From Halobaculum magnesiiphilum (GTDB lineage: Archaea; Halobacteriota; Halobacteria; Halobacteriales; Haloferacaceae): 64,000 nucleotides of DNA. Of this stretch, positions 51,779 through 60,140 are shown piece after piece (position 1 is the stretch's first letter; each line of letters starts with the position of its first letter). The position numbers and the translations under genes are program-made. The stretch spans positions 248,001 to 312,000 of the forward strand of contig NZ_CP081958.1 of NCBI RefSeq assembly GCF_019823105.1, in the 5' to 3' direction. Under the pieces are notes generated by a model. It worked only from the letters and a program-made list of their open reading frames with translations, made no database searches and had not been told where the DNA came from.

Positions 51779-52783
51779 TCAGGCGACCCGCCGGATCCAC
51801 GCGTCGGGGTCGTCGAGTTCCTCGTCAGTCGGGAGGTTCTCGGGGCGCTCCCACACCAGCGACGCCGTTCGGAGGTCCCGCCGATCGGCGACTGCCGTGA
51901 AGAAGGCCGCGCCCCGCTCGTACTGTCGGCGCTTCATCCCGAAGCCGAGCAGTCGCTTGAACAGGTTCGTGATCGGGTCGCCGCCCTGGCGACGCGCGTC
52001 GAGTTTGGCGCGCAGGTCGTCGTACTCGTCGTCGAACGCCCGGTCCATCAGGAGTTCGGCGTAGCCCTCGACGGCCGTCATCGCCGTGTTGAGGTCGGCG
52101 AAGGCGTCGACCGGGGTTCCCCCGTCGCGATCGGGACGGGCGAGTTCCAGCAGCGAGGACTCGTCGGTGACCGACGAGATCCCCGATTCGAGGCGGGCCT
52201 CGAGATACCCGGGCAGCCACGGCGCCGCCGCGAATTCGGCGGCGTGGGCGACCTCGTGGAACGCGATCCACCGGCGGAACCGCGGGTAACCCACGTCCAG
52301 TTCCACCGCGGCCTCTTGGATGTTCGGGCGGACGAAGTACAGGCCGTGGTCGTCCGGGTCGGCCTCCGCGAGCAACAGCGGGTCGTACTGTCCGAGGACG
52401 TTGCGCGCGAGGAACGCGACCGTCACCGCCATCGTGCCGGAATTCAGCGACCGGGCCACGCCGGGGACCATGCCGCCGGTCGCGGTGTCCTCCAGCGGGC
52501 GAAGCACCCGTCGGAACGTGTCGACGTTCGCGTCGATCCAGTGGTGGCGGTGTTGCACCTCGATGCTGCCGGGGAGGTCGAAATCGACGCCGGAGGCCGC
52601 ACGGAGGCCGTCGCGGGCGGCGCGCACGTCGTCGGCGAACGCCGCGCGCTCGGCCGGCTCCATCCGCAGGTCGCCCGGCTCACAGCCGCCCTTGGCCGCC
52701 TCCGCGACGGCGTCCCAGTCGATGGCGCCGTCGGACGCGTCCGCCGCGTCGGCGATGGCGCGGACGCTCCGGGAGAGATCCAT
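51779..52783 (-). CDS. Zincin-like metallopeptidase (F420-associated hypothetical family)
   Basis: A 334-residue protein with the metallopeptidase motif HEVAH (His176, Glu177, His180) inside RWIAFHEVAHAAEFAAAPWL. VQHRHHWIDANVDTFRRVLR lies upstream, and GMVPGVARSLNSGTMAVTVA is typical of the zinc-dependent family often called coenzyme F420 biosynthesis-associated in databases. No signal peptide or membrane span is visible. It converges with the 124-residue protein and diverges from the geranylgeranyl-reductase-like gene. The substrate and any link to F420 are unproven. Confidence 0.8.
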   Translation of the reverse strand: MDLSRSVRAIADAADASDGAIDWDAVAEAAKGGCEPGDLRMEPAERAAFADDVRAARDGLRAASGVDFDLPGSIEVQHRHHWIDANVDTFRRVLRPLEDTATGGMVPGVARSLNSGTMAVTVAFLARNVLGQYDPLLLAEADPDDHGLYFVRPNIQEAAVELDVGYPRFRRWIAFHEVAHAAEFAAAPWLPGYLEARLESGISSVTDESSLLELARPDRDGGTPVDAFADLNTAMTAVEGYAELLMDRAFDDEYDDLRAKLDARRQGGDPITNLFKRLLGFGMKRRQYERGAAFFTAVADRRDLRTASLVWERPENLPTDEELDDPDAWIRRVA

Positions 52784-52885
52784 ACCACACCTCCGCCGTC
52801 CGGCGGGATAGGCCTTCCCCCGACGCGCCGGGTTCCGGGTCGACGGACGCTGGACCGCGGGGGGTCGCCCGGGTGCGCTTCGGAC

Positions 52886-52893
52886 GTTTTAAG
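52886..52893 (+). promoter_or_regulatory. TATA box for the geranylgeranyl-reductase-like gene
   Basis: GTTTTAAG, centred about 29 bases upstream of the ATG at 52918. Confidence 0.55.
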
Positions 52894-52917
52894 AGCGATC
52901 CGCGGTCCGATCGGAGC

Positions 52918-54312
52918 ATGCAACGAGTCGACGTCGCCATCGTCGGCGGCGGGCCGGCGGGGTCGGCCGCCGCACACGCCGCCGCCTCCCGCGGCGCCGA
53001 CGCCCTCGTCCTGGAGAAGGGCGTCCCGCGGGAGGACCGCGACCGCCTCGGACCGGACTCCACGGACGCCGCCGGAATTCTCGACTACTGGGTGGACATC
53101 ATGGGGATCCACCCCGACGAGTTCCCCGAGGGCGTCGTCCAGGACGAGCTCGACCGCGCGGAGTTCGTCGGTCCGAACGAGGCCTGCACCCTCCGCTCGA
53201 CCGGGATCGAGTCGAGCTACGACGGCTTCGGCTACACGATGCACCGCGCGCGCTTCGACGACTTCATGCGCGATCGCGCGGAGGACGCCGGCGCCGAGTA
53301 CCGCGTGAAGGCGTCGGTGAAGGGCGTCGAAACCGATCCGTCGGCGGGCGTCGGCGGCGACGACCCGCGCCACGTGCTTTCCTTGGCCTCCGGAGAGGAG
53401 ATCGGCGCGGACTTCCTCGTGCTCGCGGACGGGCCCCAGCGCACGGTGACGAACCGCGTGCTCGACCGGTTCCTGCCGGACGGACGGAAGGCCTCCGAGC
53501 GGCTGGCCTCGACGGAGAACAACCACATCGCCTACCAGGAGTACCGAAAGTTCCCGGAGGAGGTGTACGACGAGGTCGACGGCGCGATCACGTTCTGGTG
53601 GGGGGTCATGCCCGGCCACACCGCCTACCCGTGGGTGTTCCCGAACGCCGACCGCGTCTGTCGCGTCGGGCTGACGATGCCCATCGGGATGGACCTGGAC
53701 GAGGTCGACGAGCGCGAGGCGTACGCGCTCATCCGCGAGGACGACGAGCGAGTTCCCTCGGGGACGGAGTACGTCCGGCGGATCCTCGAACGCGAGTGGG
53801 GCGACGAGTACGACATCGAGGAGGACTTCCCCCTCGTCGAGGACGCAGGCAAGACCAAGGGGACCGAGACGTACCCCATCTCCTCGACGAACCCGATCGA
53901 AAGCCCGGTCGACGCCGGCGTGTGCGTCGCCGGCGGCGCCATGGGCGCGACGAGCGCCTTCCACGAGGGCGGCGACCACGTCGCGGTCCGGACGGGCGCC
54001 ATCGCCGGCGAGTTGGCCGCCGAGGGCGACGTGAGCGCGTACAACGAGCGGTGGCACGAGGCCATCGGCGACGAGCTGCTTCGCAACGTCGCGCTCGCGG
54101 AGCTGTGTCGCGGCTACGGCCCGGACGACTGGGACGACACGTTCCGGATCGGACGCGAGATGCTCGCCGAAGAGAAGGGATTCGGGATGTTCGAGCGGAA
54201 GTTCGGCGCCGGCTGGGGCGCGACGAAGCTCCTCCTGCGGTACCAGTGGATCAAGTGGCGCAACCGCGACGGGCGGTACGTCCAGATGACCGAGGACGAG
54301 TACGCGTACTGA
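52918..54312 (+). CDS. Geranylgeranyl-reductase-family FAD-dependent oxidoreductase
   Basis: A 464-residue flavoprotein. The N-terminal dinucleotide loop VAIVGGGPAGSAAAHAAASR gives G-x-G-x-x-G, ADFLVLADGPQRTVTNRVLD is the second FAD motif, and VCVAGGAMGATSAFHEGGDH the third. The long C-terminal region with WDDTFRIGREMLAEEKGFG is typical of archaeal digeranylgeranyl-glycerolipid reductases and related electron-transfer-flavoprotein dehydrogenase-like proteins. It may saturate lipid isoprenoids or another prenyl chain. The ATG at 52918 (MQRVDVAIVGGG) follows a TATA element; the start 15 codons earlier would include it. Confidence 0.85.
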   Translation: MQRVDVAIVGGGPAGSAAAHAAASRGADALVLEKGVPREDRDRLGPDSTDAAGILDYWVDIMGIHPDEFPEGVVQDELDRAEFVGPNEACTLRSTGIESSYDGFGYTMHRARFDDFMRDRAEDAGAEYRVKASVKGVETDPSAGVGGDDPRHVLSLASGEEIGADFLVLADGPQRTVTNRVLDRFLPDGRKASERLASTENNHIAYQEYRKFPEEVYDEVDGAITFWWGVMPGHTAYPWVFPNADRVCRVGLTMPIGMDLDEVDEREAYALIREDDERVPSGTEYVRRILEREWGDEYDIEEDFPLVEDAGKTKGTETYPISSTNPIESPVDAGVCVAGGAMGATSAFHEGGDHVAVRTGAIAGELAAEGDVSAYNERWHEAIGDELLRNVALAELCRGYGPDDWDDTFRIGREMLAEEKGFGMFERKFGAGWGATKLLLRYQWIKWRNRDGRYVQMTEDEYAY

Positions 54313-54345
54313 GTCACGAACGACGAGCGCGCGTCTCGGTTCGCC

Positions 54346-54618
54346 CTACATTCCCATGTCCTCGGCGTCCTCGGGAACCGGAAGGTCGTGGACCGCGACG
54401 CCGAGCAGCTCCGCGACGTGATCCAGCGCCATGTCGAAGCCGTAGTAGCGTTCCAGTTCGTCGCCGCCGGCGCCGCCCTCGCGCACCTTCAACATGGCGT
54501 ACCCCTCGATGTTCTGCGCCACGGCGGCGCGGCGCCCGTCGCGTTCGAACGTCAGCAGGCGCTCGGTCTCCGTCTCCTCGTACGTCGCGGTGATGCCGTC
54601 GGCATCGACGCTGCTCAT
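54346..54618 (-). CDS. Conserved small protein, DUF7111-like
   Basis: A 90-residue protein from ATG 54618 (MSSVDADGITATYEETETER). Beta strands LLTFERDGRRAAVAQNIEGY and AMLKVREGG precede a helix ELERYYGFDMALDHVAELLG. It resembles a small haloarchaeal family; the DUF number is from memory and unverified. It lies just downstream of the SRP RNA gene on the same strand. Confidence 0.6.
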   Translation of the reverse strand: MSSVDADGITATYEETETERLLTFERDGRRAAVAQNIEGYAMLKVREGGAGGDELERYYGFDMALDHVAELLGVAVHDLPVPEDAEDMGM

Positions 54619-54746
54619 GTGCGTTCGTGGGACGGGAGGTACTCGGCGGTTGCGGTCGCGACAGATCGACTGCGTGTCCGACGACACGCAGAGAGCGCGT
54701 CCGACGACCCGACCGCCGGCCGCGTCGCTCGCGGGGACGTGAATAC

Positions 54747-55070
54747 GGGATGAATGGCGGACGGGCCGGAGTTGCCCGGGAGTTCCATCGGGGGGAATCC
54801 CGGTCGCTGACTCCGCCCCGCGACCCGACGAGCGACGGACGTCCGGCGGTGGGCTGCTCGCTTCCGCGCCTGGCCCGGTGCCACCGGCGAACCGTGGGAG
54901 AGCACCCCTGCGGGTGCGTCCCGGCGGACCGTCGTCCCCGGCGGACGAGGCTTCTCCGTCAGCTTCCGAGGCCCTCGATGGGCGTCCCGGACGCGTCCGG
55001 CGTTCGGTCCCCGCTGAAGACTCTATCGCGGGAGACGAGCAGGGCCTAACTGCCCGACCTAGTCCATCCC
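54747..55070 (-). ncRNA. ffs: Signal recognition particle RNA (7S/SRP RNA)
   Basis: This is the only large non-coding interval in the window. Read on the minus strand, the ends pair: GGGATGGA at 55070 with TTCATCCC ending at 54747 (one G-U), extended by GGTCGGGC with GCCCGTCC. Helix 8 is GCCAGGCGCGGAAGCGAGCA inside 54847-54880, with the GGAA tetraloop and AGCA loop that bind SRP54. Helix 6 (54902-54917) is GCACCC-GCAG-GGGTGC, whose GNAR loop binds SRP19. The length of about 324 nt fits haloarchaeal SRP RNA. A TATA-like CCCATAAG lies about 21 bases upstream. Exact ends are estimates. Confidence 0.92.
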
Positions 55071-55087
55071 GAGGTAGTCCGCTCCGA

Positions 55088-55095
55088 CTTATGGG
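55088..55095 (-). promoter_or_regulatory. TATA box for the SRP RNA gene
   Basis: The minus strand reads CCCATAAG, centred about 21 bases upstream of the deduced 5' end at 55070. Confidence 0.5.
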
Positions 55096-55143
55096 CCTTG
55101 CGGTACGCGCCGCCGAGCCGTCGCCGGAATCGACAGCCGGCGG

Positions 55144-55557
55144 CTACACGACGGCGCTGGCGAACGCGCCCGCGCTGAGGGGGACAAGCGCCGCGACGCC
55201 GACGACGAGCCAGCGGTGCCAGAGGATCCACGTCGCCGACTGCGGGAACGAGTAGAGGTTCTGAACGTCGACGGCGAGCGCCCACGCGATCGCCAGCGCC
55301 AGCAGGCCGACGCCGGCGACGAGCGCGACGCCGGCGACGGTGTCGGCCGGCCGGCGCTCCTGGCGACCCGAGAGGAAGACGACGACGAGGAGGATCGCGA
55401 GGAACGCGACGCCGGCGGCGCCGACGGTTCCGGAGGCGTAGTAGACGCCCAGCCCCGTACCGGCGTCGGCGATGAGGAGGAACGGCGCGGCCAACACGAC
55501 CAACAGCGCGAGGCAGGCTGCGACGCCCGCCGCGGGCGCGGACTCGGCGAGGTTCAT
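55144..55557 (-). CDS. Four-helix membrane protein, function unknown
   Basis: A 137-residue protein starting at ATG 55557 (MNLAESAPAAGVAACLALLV). Four membrane segments are visible: AACLALLVVLAAPFLLIADA, GAAGVAFLAILLVVVFLSGR, GVALVAGVGLLALAIAWALA and WLVVGVAALVPLSAGAFASA. The W-I-L-W-H-R-W motif before the last helix is distinctive. No family is recognised. It diverges from the thiolase-like gene and lies upstream of the SRP RNA on the same strand. Confidence 0.65.
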   Translation of the reverse strand: MNLAESAPAAGVAACLALLVVLAAPFLLIADAGTGLGVYYASGTVGAAGVAFLAILLVVVFLSGRQERRPADTVAGVALVAGVGLLALAIAWALAVDVQNLYSFPQSATWILWHRWLVVGVAALVPLSAGAFASAVV

Positions 55558-55693
55558 GCGACCGGATACCCGTCCGGCGCGCACTTAACGCCCCGCGATC
55601 CTCGCCCCGCGGAGGGTGATCGGGTCGGGGACACATCCCCGTCCGGATCGCCCGAAGGGGAACGCCGAAGTGGTCTCACCCGGAGGGGCAGGT

Positions 55694-56851
55694 ATGGAAG
55701 ACGTCGCAATCGTCGGCGCGTCGATGACCCCGTTCGGGCAACGCGACGCGTGGATCCGGGAGCTGTTGGCGGAGGCCGGACAGGCGTGCCTCGAGGACGC
55801 GGGCGTGTCGGCCGACGCCGTCGACCACCTGTACGTTTCGAACATGGCGAGCGGCGAGTTCGAGGGGCAAACCGGCGTCCCGAACGCGCTCGCACACGAC
55901 CTCCAGGCAGTGCCGGCCTACACCGCCCGCATCGACCAGACCTCCTCCTCGGGCGGCGCGGGCATCTACGCGGCCTGGCAGTCGGTCGCCTCCGGCGCCT
56001 CCGACATGACGCTGCTCGTCGGCGGCGAGAAGATGACCCACCGGACGACCGCGGAGGCGACCGACGTGATCGCCTCGCTCACGCACCCCTGCGAGTACAA
56101 ACACGGGCTCACGCTCCCGAGCTTCGCGGGGCTCACCGCCCGGCTGTACCTGGAAACGTACGACGCCCCGCGCGAGAGCCTCGGGAAGGTCGCCGTCAAG
56201 AACCACCGGAACGGCGTCGACAACCCGCACGCGCAGTTCCGCAAGGAGGTCGACCTCGACACCGTGCTCGACTCGCCCATCGTCGCCGACCCGCTCCGGC
56301 TGTACGACTTCTGTCCGATCACCGACGGGTCGGCGGCGCTCCTCCTGTGTCCCGTCTCCGTCGCCGAGGAGTACGCCGACGAGTACGTCACGGTTGCGGG
56401 CATCGGCGGCGCGACCGACACCCACGTCGTCCACGAGCGCGCGGACCCGACGACGATGCGCGGGGTCGTCGAGTCGAGCGATCGGGCCTACGAAATGGCC
56501 GACCTGTCGCCCGACGACGTGGACGTGGCGGAGCTGCACGACATGTTCACGATCCTCGAGTTCCTCCAGTTCGAGGACCTCGGGTTCGCCGAGAAGGGCG
56601 AAGGGTGGAAGGCCGTCGAGGAGGGTCGCACCGACCGCGACGGCGAGTTGCCGATCAACACCTCCGGCGGCCTGAAGTCGAAGGGCCACCCGCTGGGCGC
56701 CTCCGGCGTCGCGCAGGCGTACGAGATCGTCCAACAGCTCCGCGGCGAGGCCGGGAAGCGACAGGTCGACGCCGACGTGGGCCTCGCGTGCAACGTGGGC
56801 GGCTTCGGGAACTGCGTTACCACCGCGATCTTCGAGGGGGTGGACGCATGA
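55694..56851 (+). CDS. Thiolase-like protein with the nucleophilic Cys replaced by Ser
   Basis: A 385-residue thiolase-fold protein of the SCP2/archaeal kind. DVAIVGASMTPFGQRDAW and the helix ELLAEAGQACLEDAGVSADA are intact. Where thiolases have A-C-A-S-G it reads DQTSSSGGAGIYAAW, so the acyl-accepting cysteine position is Ser84. Downstream are HDMFTILEF (for HDCFT), SKGHPLGASGVAQAYEI, and CNVGGFGNCVTTAIF. The loss of the nucleophile suggests a non-thiolytic or condensation-partner role. It overlaps the DUF35 gene by four bases. This pairing recalls archaeal thiolase-DUF35-HMG-CoA synthase complexes, but no HMG-CoA synthase is here. Confidence 0.88.
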   Translation: MEDVAIVGASMTPFGQRDAWIRELLAEAGQACLEDAGVSADAVDHLYVSNMASGEFEGQTGVPNALAHDLQAVPAYTARIDQTSSSGGAGIYAAWQSVASGASDMTLLVGGEKMTHRTTAEATDVIASLTHPCEYKHGLTLPSFAGLTARLYLETYDAPRESLGKVAVKNHRNGVDNPHAQFRKEVDLDTVLDSPIVADPLRLYDFCPITDGSAALLLCPVSVAEEYADEYVTVAGIGGATDTHVVHERADPTTMRGVVESSDRAYEMADLSPDDVDVAELHDMFTILEFLQFEDLGFAEKGEGWKAVEEGRTDRDGELPINTSGGLKSKGHPLGASGVAQAYEIVQQLRGEAGKRQVDADVGLACNVGGFGNCVTTAIFEGVDA

Positions 56852-57285
56852 GCGACGAACGCGCGGACGAGCGGAGCGAGTCCGCGAACGGAGCGGGGAG
56901 CGGAGCGACCCGCGACGACGCGCCCGCCTTCGAGGCCGCGCGCTACCCGGACGGGTCGATCACCTATCCCGCCCACCCGGTCGGCCCGGGCGGCGAAGCG
57001 CCGGTCGACACCGTCGACCTCTCTGAGTACACCGCCGAGGTGATCACCTGGACCACGTCGACGGCGACGCCGCCGGGCGTACGAGAGCCGAACCACGTCG
57101 CGATCGTCGAGTTCGACGTGGACGGCGAGCCCGTTCGCGCCATCGGACAGGCGACGACCGGCGACATCGAGATCGGCGACGAGGTCGAGCCGGTGTACTG
57201 CGAGGAGCTTCGCGACCCCGACGCGGGCATCCGCGAGCCCGCCAGCCAGGAGTGGGACGGCTTCCGGTTCCGTCCCGTCGAGTGA
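56848..57285 (+). CDS. DUF35 OB-fold protein, partner of the thiolase-like protein
   Basis: A 145-residue protein from ATG 56848, which overlaps the thiolase-like stop (ATGA). After about 30 polar residues it has YPDGSITYPAHPVGPGGEAP, then the OB fold TAEVITWTTSTATPPGVREP, VAIVEFDVDGEPVRAIGQA and GDIEIGDEVEPVYCEEL. Most DUF35 proteins have an N-terminal rubredoxin-like zinc ribbon with four cysteines; here only one cysteine is visible, so the ribbon is lost. It probably links acyl-CoA enzymes or shields an intermediate. The tight coupling to the previous gene makes a complex likely. Confidence 0.85.
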   Translation: MSDERADERSESANGAGSGATRDDAPAFEAARYPDGSITYPAHPVGPGGEAPVDTVDLSEYTAEVITWTTSTATPPGVREPNHVAIVEFDVDGEPVRAIGQATTGDIEIGDEVEPVYCEELRDPDAGIREPASQEWDGFRFRPVE

Positions 57286-57313
57286 TGCCGGGGGAGCGGG
57301 AGGGGGTCGAGCC

Positions 57314-57763
57314 GTGAGCGACGACGGCGCCGATAGTGTCGGCGACTCCGATAGCGTCGACGACGCGGACGGCACCGACGGAACCGGCGGGCTCGCCGTC
57401 AGGACCGGAGTCGCGCTCGGCGTGCTCGGCTCGCTCGTGGCCGTTCGCGTCTCGCTGGCGCTGTTCGATGTGGTCGTTCCCGCGCCGGGGACGGCCGCGT
57501 ATCTCCTCGTCGGCGCGGTCGTCGCCGGCGCGGTCGCGGGCTGGGCGCGCACGAGTCGCGGACTGGTCTCCCCGACGGCCGTCCCGGCGGTCGTCTTCCT
57601 CGGTGCCGTGACAGCGACGTGGGCGCAGTACGTCGCTCCGGCGACGACGCCGACGCCCGTCGACCCGACGCCGTTGGGGTGGGTGCTGCTCGGATGGCCC
57701 GCGGTCGTCCTCGTCGGCGTTGCCGCCGGCGCGGTCGAACTGTACGCGAAAACGCGCGACTGA
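57314..57763 (+). CDS. Small membrane protein, function unknown
   Basis: A 149-residue protein from GTG 57314 with an acidic, Ser/Asp-rich N-terminal 25 residues and four membrane segments: VRTGVALGVLGSLVAVRVSL, AAYLLVGAVVAGAVAGWART, AVPAVVFLGAVTATWAQYVA and LGWVLLGWPAVVLVGVAAGA. No family recognised. It follows the thiolase-like/DUF35 pair with a 28-base gap and may be co-transcribed. Confidence 0.6.
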   Translation: MSDDGADSVGDSDSVDDADGTDGTGGLAVRTGVALGVLGSLVAVRVSLALFDVVVPAPGTAAYLLVGAVVAGAVAGWARTSRGLVSPTAVPAVVFLGAVTATWAQYVAPATTPTPVDPTPLGWVLLGWPAVVLVGVAAGAVELYAKTRD

Positions 57764-57794
57764 GTTGCCGCCGATCGGGCGATCCCCGCCAGGA

Positions 57795-58829
57795 TCAGGC
57801 TGTCGGGTCGTCCGCGTCGCCGTCGATGCCGTCCGCGGCGTCCCCGCGGCCGTCGGTGTCGTCGGTGTCGTCGCCGTGGTTCCCCTCGTCCCCCTCCTTG
57901 TCGTCGTCGTCGTTCCCTTTCCCGACCTCCCGCTTGATCGACTCCAGTTCCGCGTCCACGTCGACCTCGGGAGCGTCGTCCTCGTCCGATCGGTTCACAT
58001 CGTCGGGTCCGTCGTCGGATCCGTCCTCAGTTTCGTCCCCGTCCTCGCCCGGCTCGTTGGACTCGCCGGAGCCGTCAGGCTCGCCGACCTCGATGCTGAC
58101 GGGCCCGCCGTCGTCGGCGGCTCCCCCGTCGCTGCCGCGGTCCGCGCGCCGTTCGCGGTCGCGCTCCCGGTCGACCGTCTCGCGGGACTCGCGGACCCGG
58201 CGCTCCAGTTCCGCGCTCAGATCGCGCGCGTCGGCGACCAGGTCCCGGCTCTCCTCGTCCTCGGGAAGGTCCGCCTCCGAGAGCGTCTCGCGGAGCCGTT
58301 CCAGCGCGTCTGCCGCGTCGGCTGCCGCGCGGTCGGTCGCGGCGGTGACGCCCTCGCCCACAGCGTCCGACAGCATCGTCCGGGCGAGCCCGCGCGAATC
58401 GCGACGGTCGCGTCGGCCCCCGCGAGCGCCGCGCCCGCGGTTCCTGCGAGCCGGCGTCTCCCCCGGGGCGGCCAGATCGATCACTCCCTGGAGGAGTTCG
58501 AGCGCCTCGATCGTCGCTTCGAGGACCGCCACGACGGTCGGAATTGTGTAATCACTCGTGAACCGGAACAACTCTCCGGGGGACGGGGGACGGGGCGGGC
58601 GAGGACGGTCCCGTCGCCCCCGGGTGTCGTCGAGGATTCGTCGGTCGCGATCTGCCGAGGACCGTTCGACGCGGCCGCCACCGCGGTCACCGCGGCGGTC
58701 GGCGTCGCGTCCGGCACCGCGCTCGCGGTCCGTGAGCTCGTCACGCAGGTCCGCGAGCGTCGTCTCCAGCTCGGAGACCAGCGCCGCGAGGTCCTCGTCG
58801 TCGCCGGGATCGCGGGAGGGGTTACTCAT
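57795..58829 (-). CDS. Conserved acidic, low-complexity protein (structural hypothetical)
   Basis: A 344-residue protein. Residues 12-35 form a coiled-coil-like helix (DLAALVSELETTLADLRDEL). A central ordered segment has ELFRFTSDYTIPTVVAVLEA and TIEALELLQGVIDLAAPGET, followed by an Arg-rich linker, another helix with AADALERLRETLSEADLPED, and a long Asp/Glu-rich tail. The FTSDYTIPTVVAVLEATI core recurs in haloarchaea. No enzymatic motif is visible. It converges with the small membrane-protein gene. Confidence 0.6.
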   Translation of the reverse strand: MSNPSRDPGDDEDLAALVSELETTLADLRDELTDRERGAGRDADRRGDRGGGRVERSSADRDRRILDDTRGRRDRPRPPRPPSPGELFRFTSDYTIPTVVAVLEATIEALELLQGVIDLAAPGETPARRNRGRGARGGRRDRRDSRGLARTMLSDAVGEGVTAATDRAAADAADALERLRETLSEADLPEDEESRDLVADARDLSAELERRVRESRETVDRERDRERRADRGSDGGAADDGGPVSIEVGEPDGSGESNEPGEDGDETEDGSDDGPDDVNRSDEDDAPEVDVDAELESIKREVGKGNDDDDKEGDEGNHGDDTDDTDGRGDAADGIDGDADDPTA

Positions 58830-58903
58830 ACCGGAACTGTTGGGCGCGTTCCGTCAAAAGGGTTCACACGCGATCGGGTCGGTCACCGTGAGTCGGTGAC
58901 GGG

Positions 58904-60001
58904 TCAGCGCGGCTTCGCTCGGCGGTACTGCACGGGCCACTCGATCTCCTCGTCGAGTTCGTCGGCCGCGTGCAGCGGCCAGTACGGCGACCGGAGGAAC
59001 TCCCGGGCCATGAGCACGGCGTCCGCGCGGTCGTTCGCGACGATCGCCTCGGCCTGTTCCGGCTCGGTGATGCCGCCCACGGAGGCGACCGCGATGTCGG
59101 CGCCGACCTCCGCGACGTGCTCGCGGATCGCCTCGGCGTACGGGAGCTGATAGCTCGGGCCCGCGTAGGGTACCTCCTGTGCGGGCGAGATACCGCCCGC
59201 GCTCACGTCCAGCAGGTCGGCGCCGGCCTCGGCCAGCAGCGGGGCGAGCCGGGCCGACTGCTCGACGTCCCACGACTCGCGGTCGTCGATCCAGTCTGTC
59301 GCCGAGATCCGAACGAACACGGGCTTGTCGTCGGGCCACACCTCGCGCACCGCCTCCGTCACCTCGCGCACGAGCCGGGTGCGGTTCTCGAAGGAGCCGC
59401 CGTACTCGTCGTCGCGGTCGTTGGCGACCGGCGAGCAGAACTCGTGGAGCAGGTAGCCGTGGGCCGCGTGCACCTCGGCGACCTCGAAGCCGGCCGCCAG
59501 CGCGCGCTCGGCGGCCGCGCGGAAGTCCTCGATCACGCCCTCGATCCCGGCCGTCGAGAGGCTGTTCGTCGGGTGTTCGTCGCCGTCGCGGGGGTACGGC
59601 CCCGACGGCGCGTCGACCTCCCAGCCGCCCTCCTCGATCGGGACGGGATCGCCGCCGTCCCAGGGCCGGTGGGTGGACGCCTTTCGCCCGGCGTGAGCCA
59701 ACTGGATCGCGGGCACCGACCCCTGTGAGTCGATGAACTCCGCGATCCGGGCCCACTCGTCGGCCTGCTCGTCGGTCCAGATCCCCGTGTCGTGGGGCGT
59801 GATCCGACCCTGTGGCGAGACCGCCGTCGCCTCGGCCATCACGAGGCCGGCCCCGCCGACCGCGCGCGATCCGAGGTGGACGAGATGCCAGTCGGTCGGC
59901 ACGCCCTCGCTCGCCGAGTACTGGCACATCGGCGAGACGAACACGCGATTGGGGATCTCGGTGTCGCGCAACGAAAGCGGGGAGAACAGGTGTTCGACCA
60001 T
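58904..60001 (-). CDS. Old-yellow-enzyme family NADH:flavin oxidoreductase (YqjM-like)
   Basis: A 365-residue FMN TIM barrel. LFSPLSLRDTEIPNRVFVSP, PMCQYSASEGVPTDWHLVHL with its conserved cysteine, IQLAHAGRKA and VHAAHGYLLHEFCSPVANDR place it in the thermophilic-like/YqjM branch. The substrate-positioning histidine of H-x-x-H (HGYLLH) is present. It reduces activated alkenes of enals, enones or nitro compounds with NAD(P)H; the natural substrate is unknown. The ATG at 60001 (MVEHLFSPLSL) gives the standard family start. It diverges from the NIF3-like gene. Confidence 0.92.
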   Translation of the reverse strand: MVEHLFSPLSLRDTEIPNRVFVSPMCQYSASEGVPTDWHLVHLGSRAVGGAGLVMAEATAVSPQGRITPHDTGIWTDEQADEWARIAEFIDSQGSVPAIQLAHAGRKASTHRPWDGGDPVPIEEGGWEVDAPSGPYPRDGDEHPTNSLSTAGIEGVIEDFRAAAERALAAGFEVAEVHAAHGYLLHEFCSPVANDRDDEYGGSFENRTRLVREVTEAVREVWPDDKPVFVRISATDWIDDRESWDVEQSARLAPLLAEAGADLLDVSAGGISPAQEVPYAGPSYQLPYAEAIREHVAEVGADIAVASVGGITEPEQAEAIVANDRADAVLMAREFLRSPYWPLHAADELDEEIEWPVQYRRAKPR

Positions 60002-60110
60002 GCGCCCGGTAGGACCGCGCCGGTACAAACGGCTGGCGACGACAGAGGGGATTGCCCCTACCGACGACCCGCGTGATCGTGGCGCCGTCCGGGGTTTCCG
60101 GTTCCCGCGG

Positions 60111-60119
60111 CTTTTCAAT
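60111..60119 (+). promoter_or_regulatory. TATA-like element for the NIF3-like gene
   Basis: CTTTTCAAT, centred about 26 bases upstream of the ATG at 60141. Confidence 0.45.
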
Positions 60120-60140
60120 CGGCGTCCGTCTGTCCCCTGC

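Noticed and set aside
55694-56851. Thiolase-like gene as a pseudogene
   Set aside because: The frame is intact, is coupled to an intact DUF35 gene, and all other thiolase motifs remain; loss of the cysteine looks like divergence, not decay.
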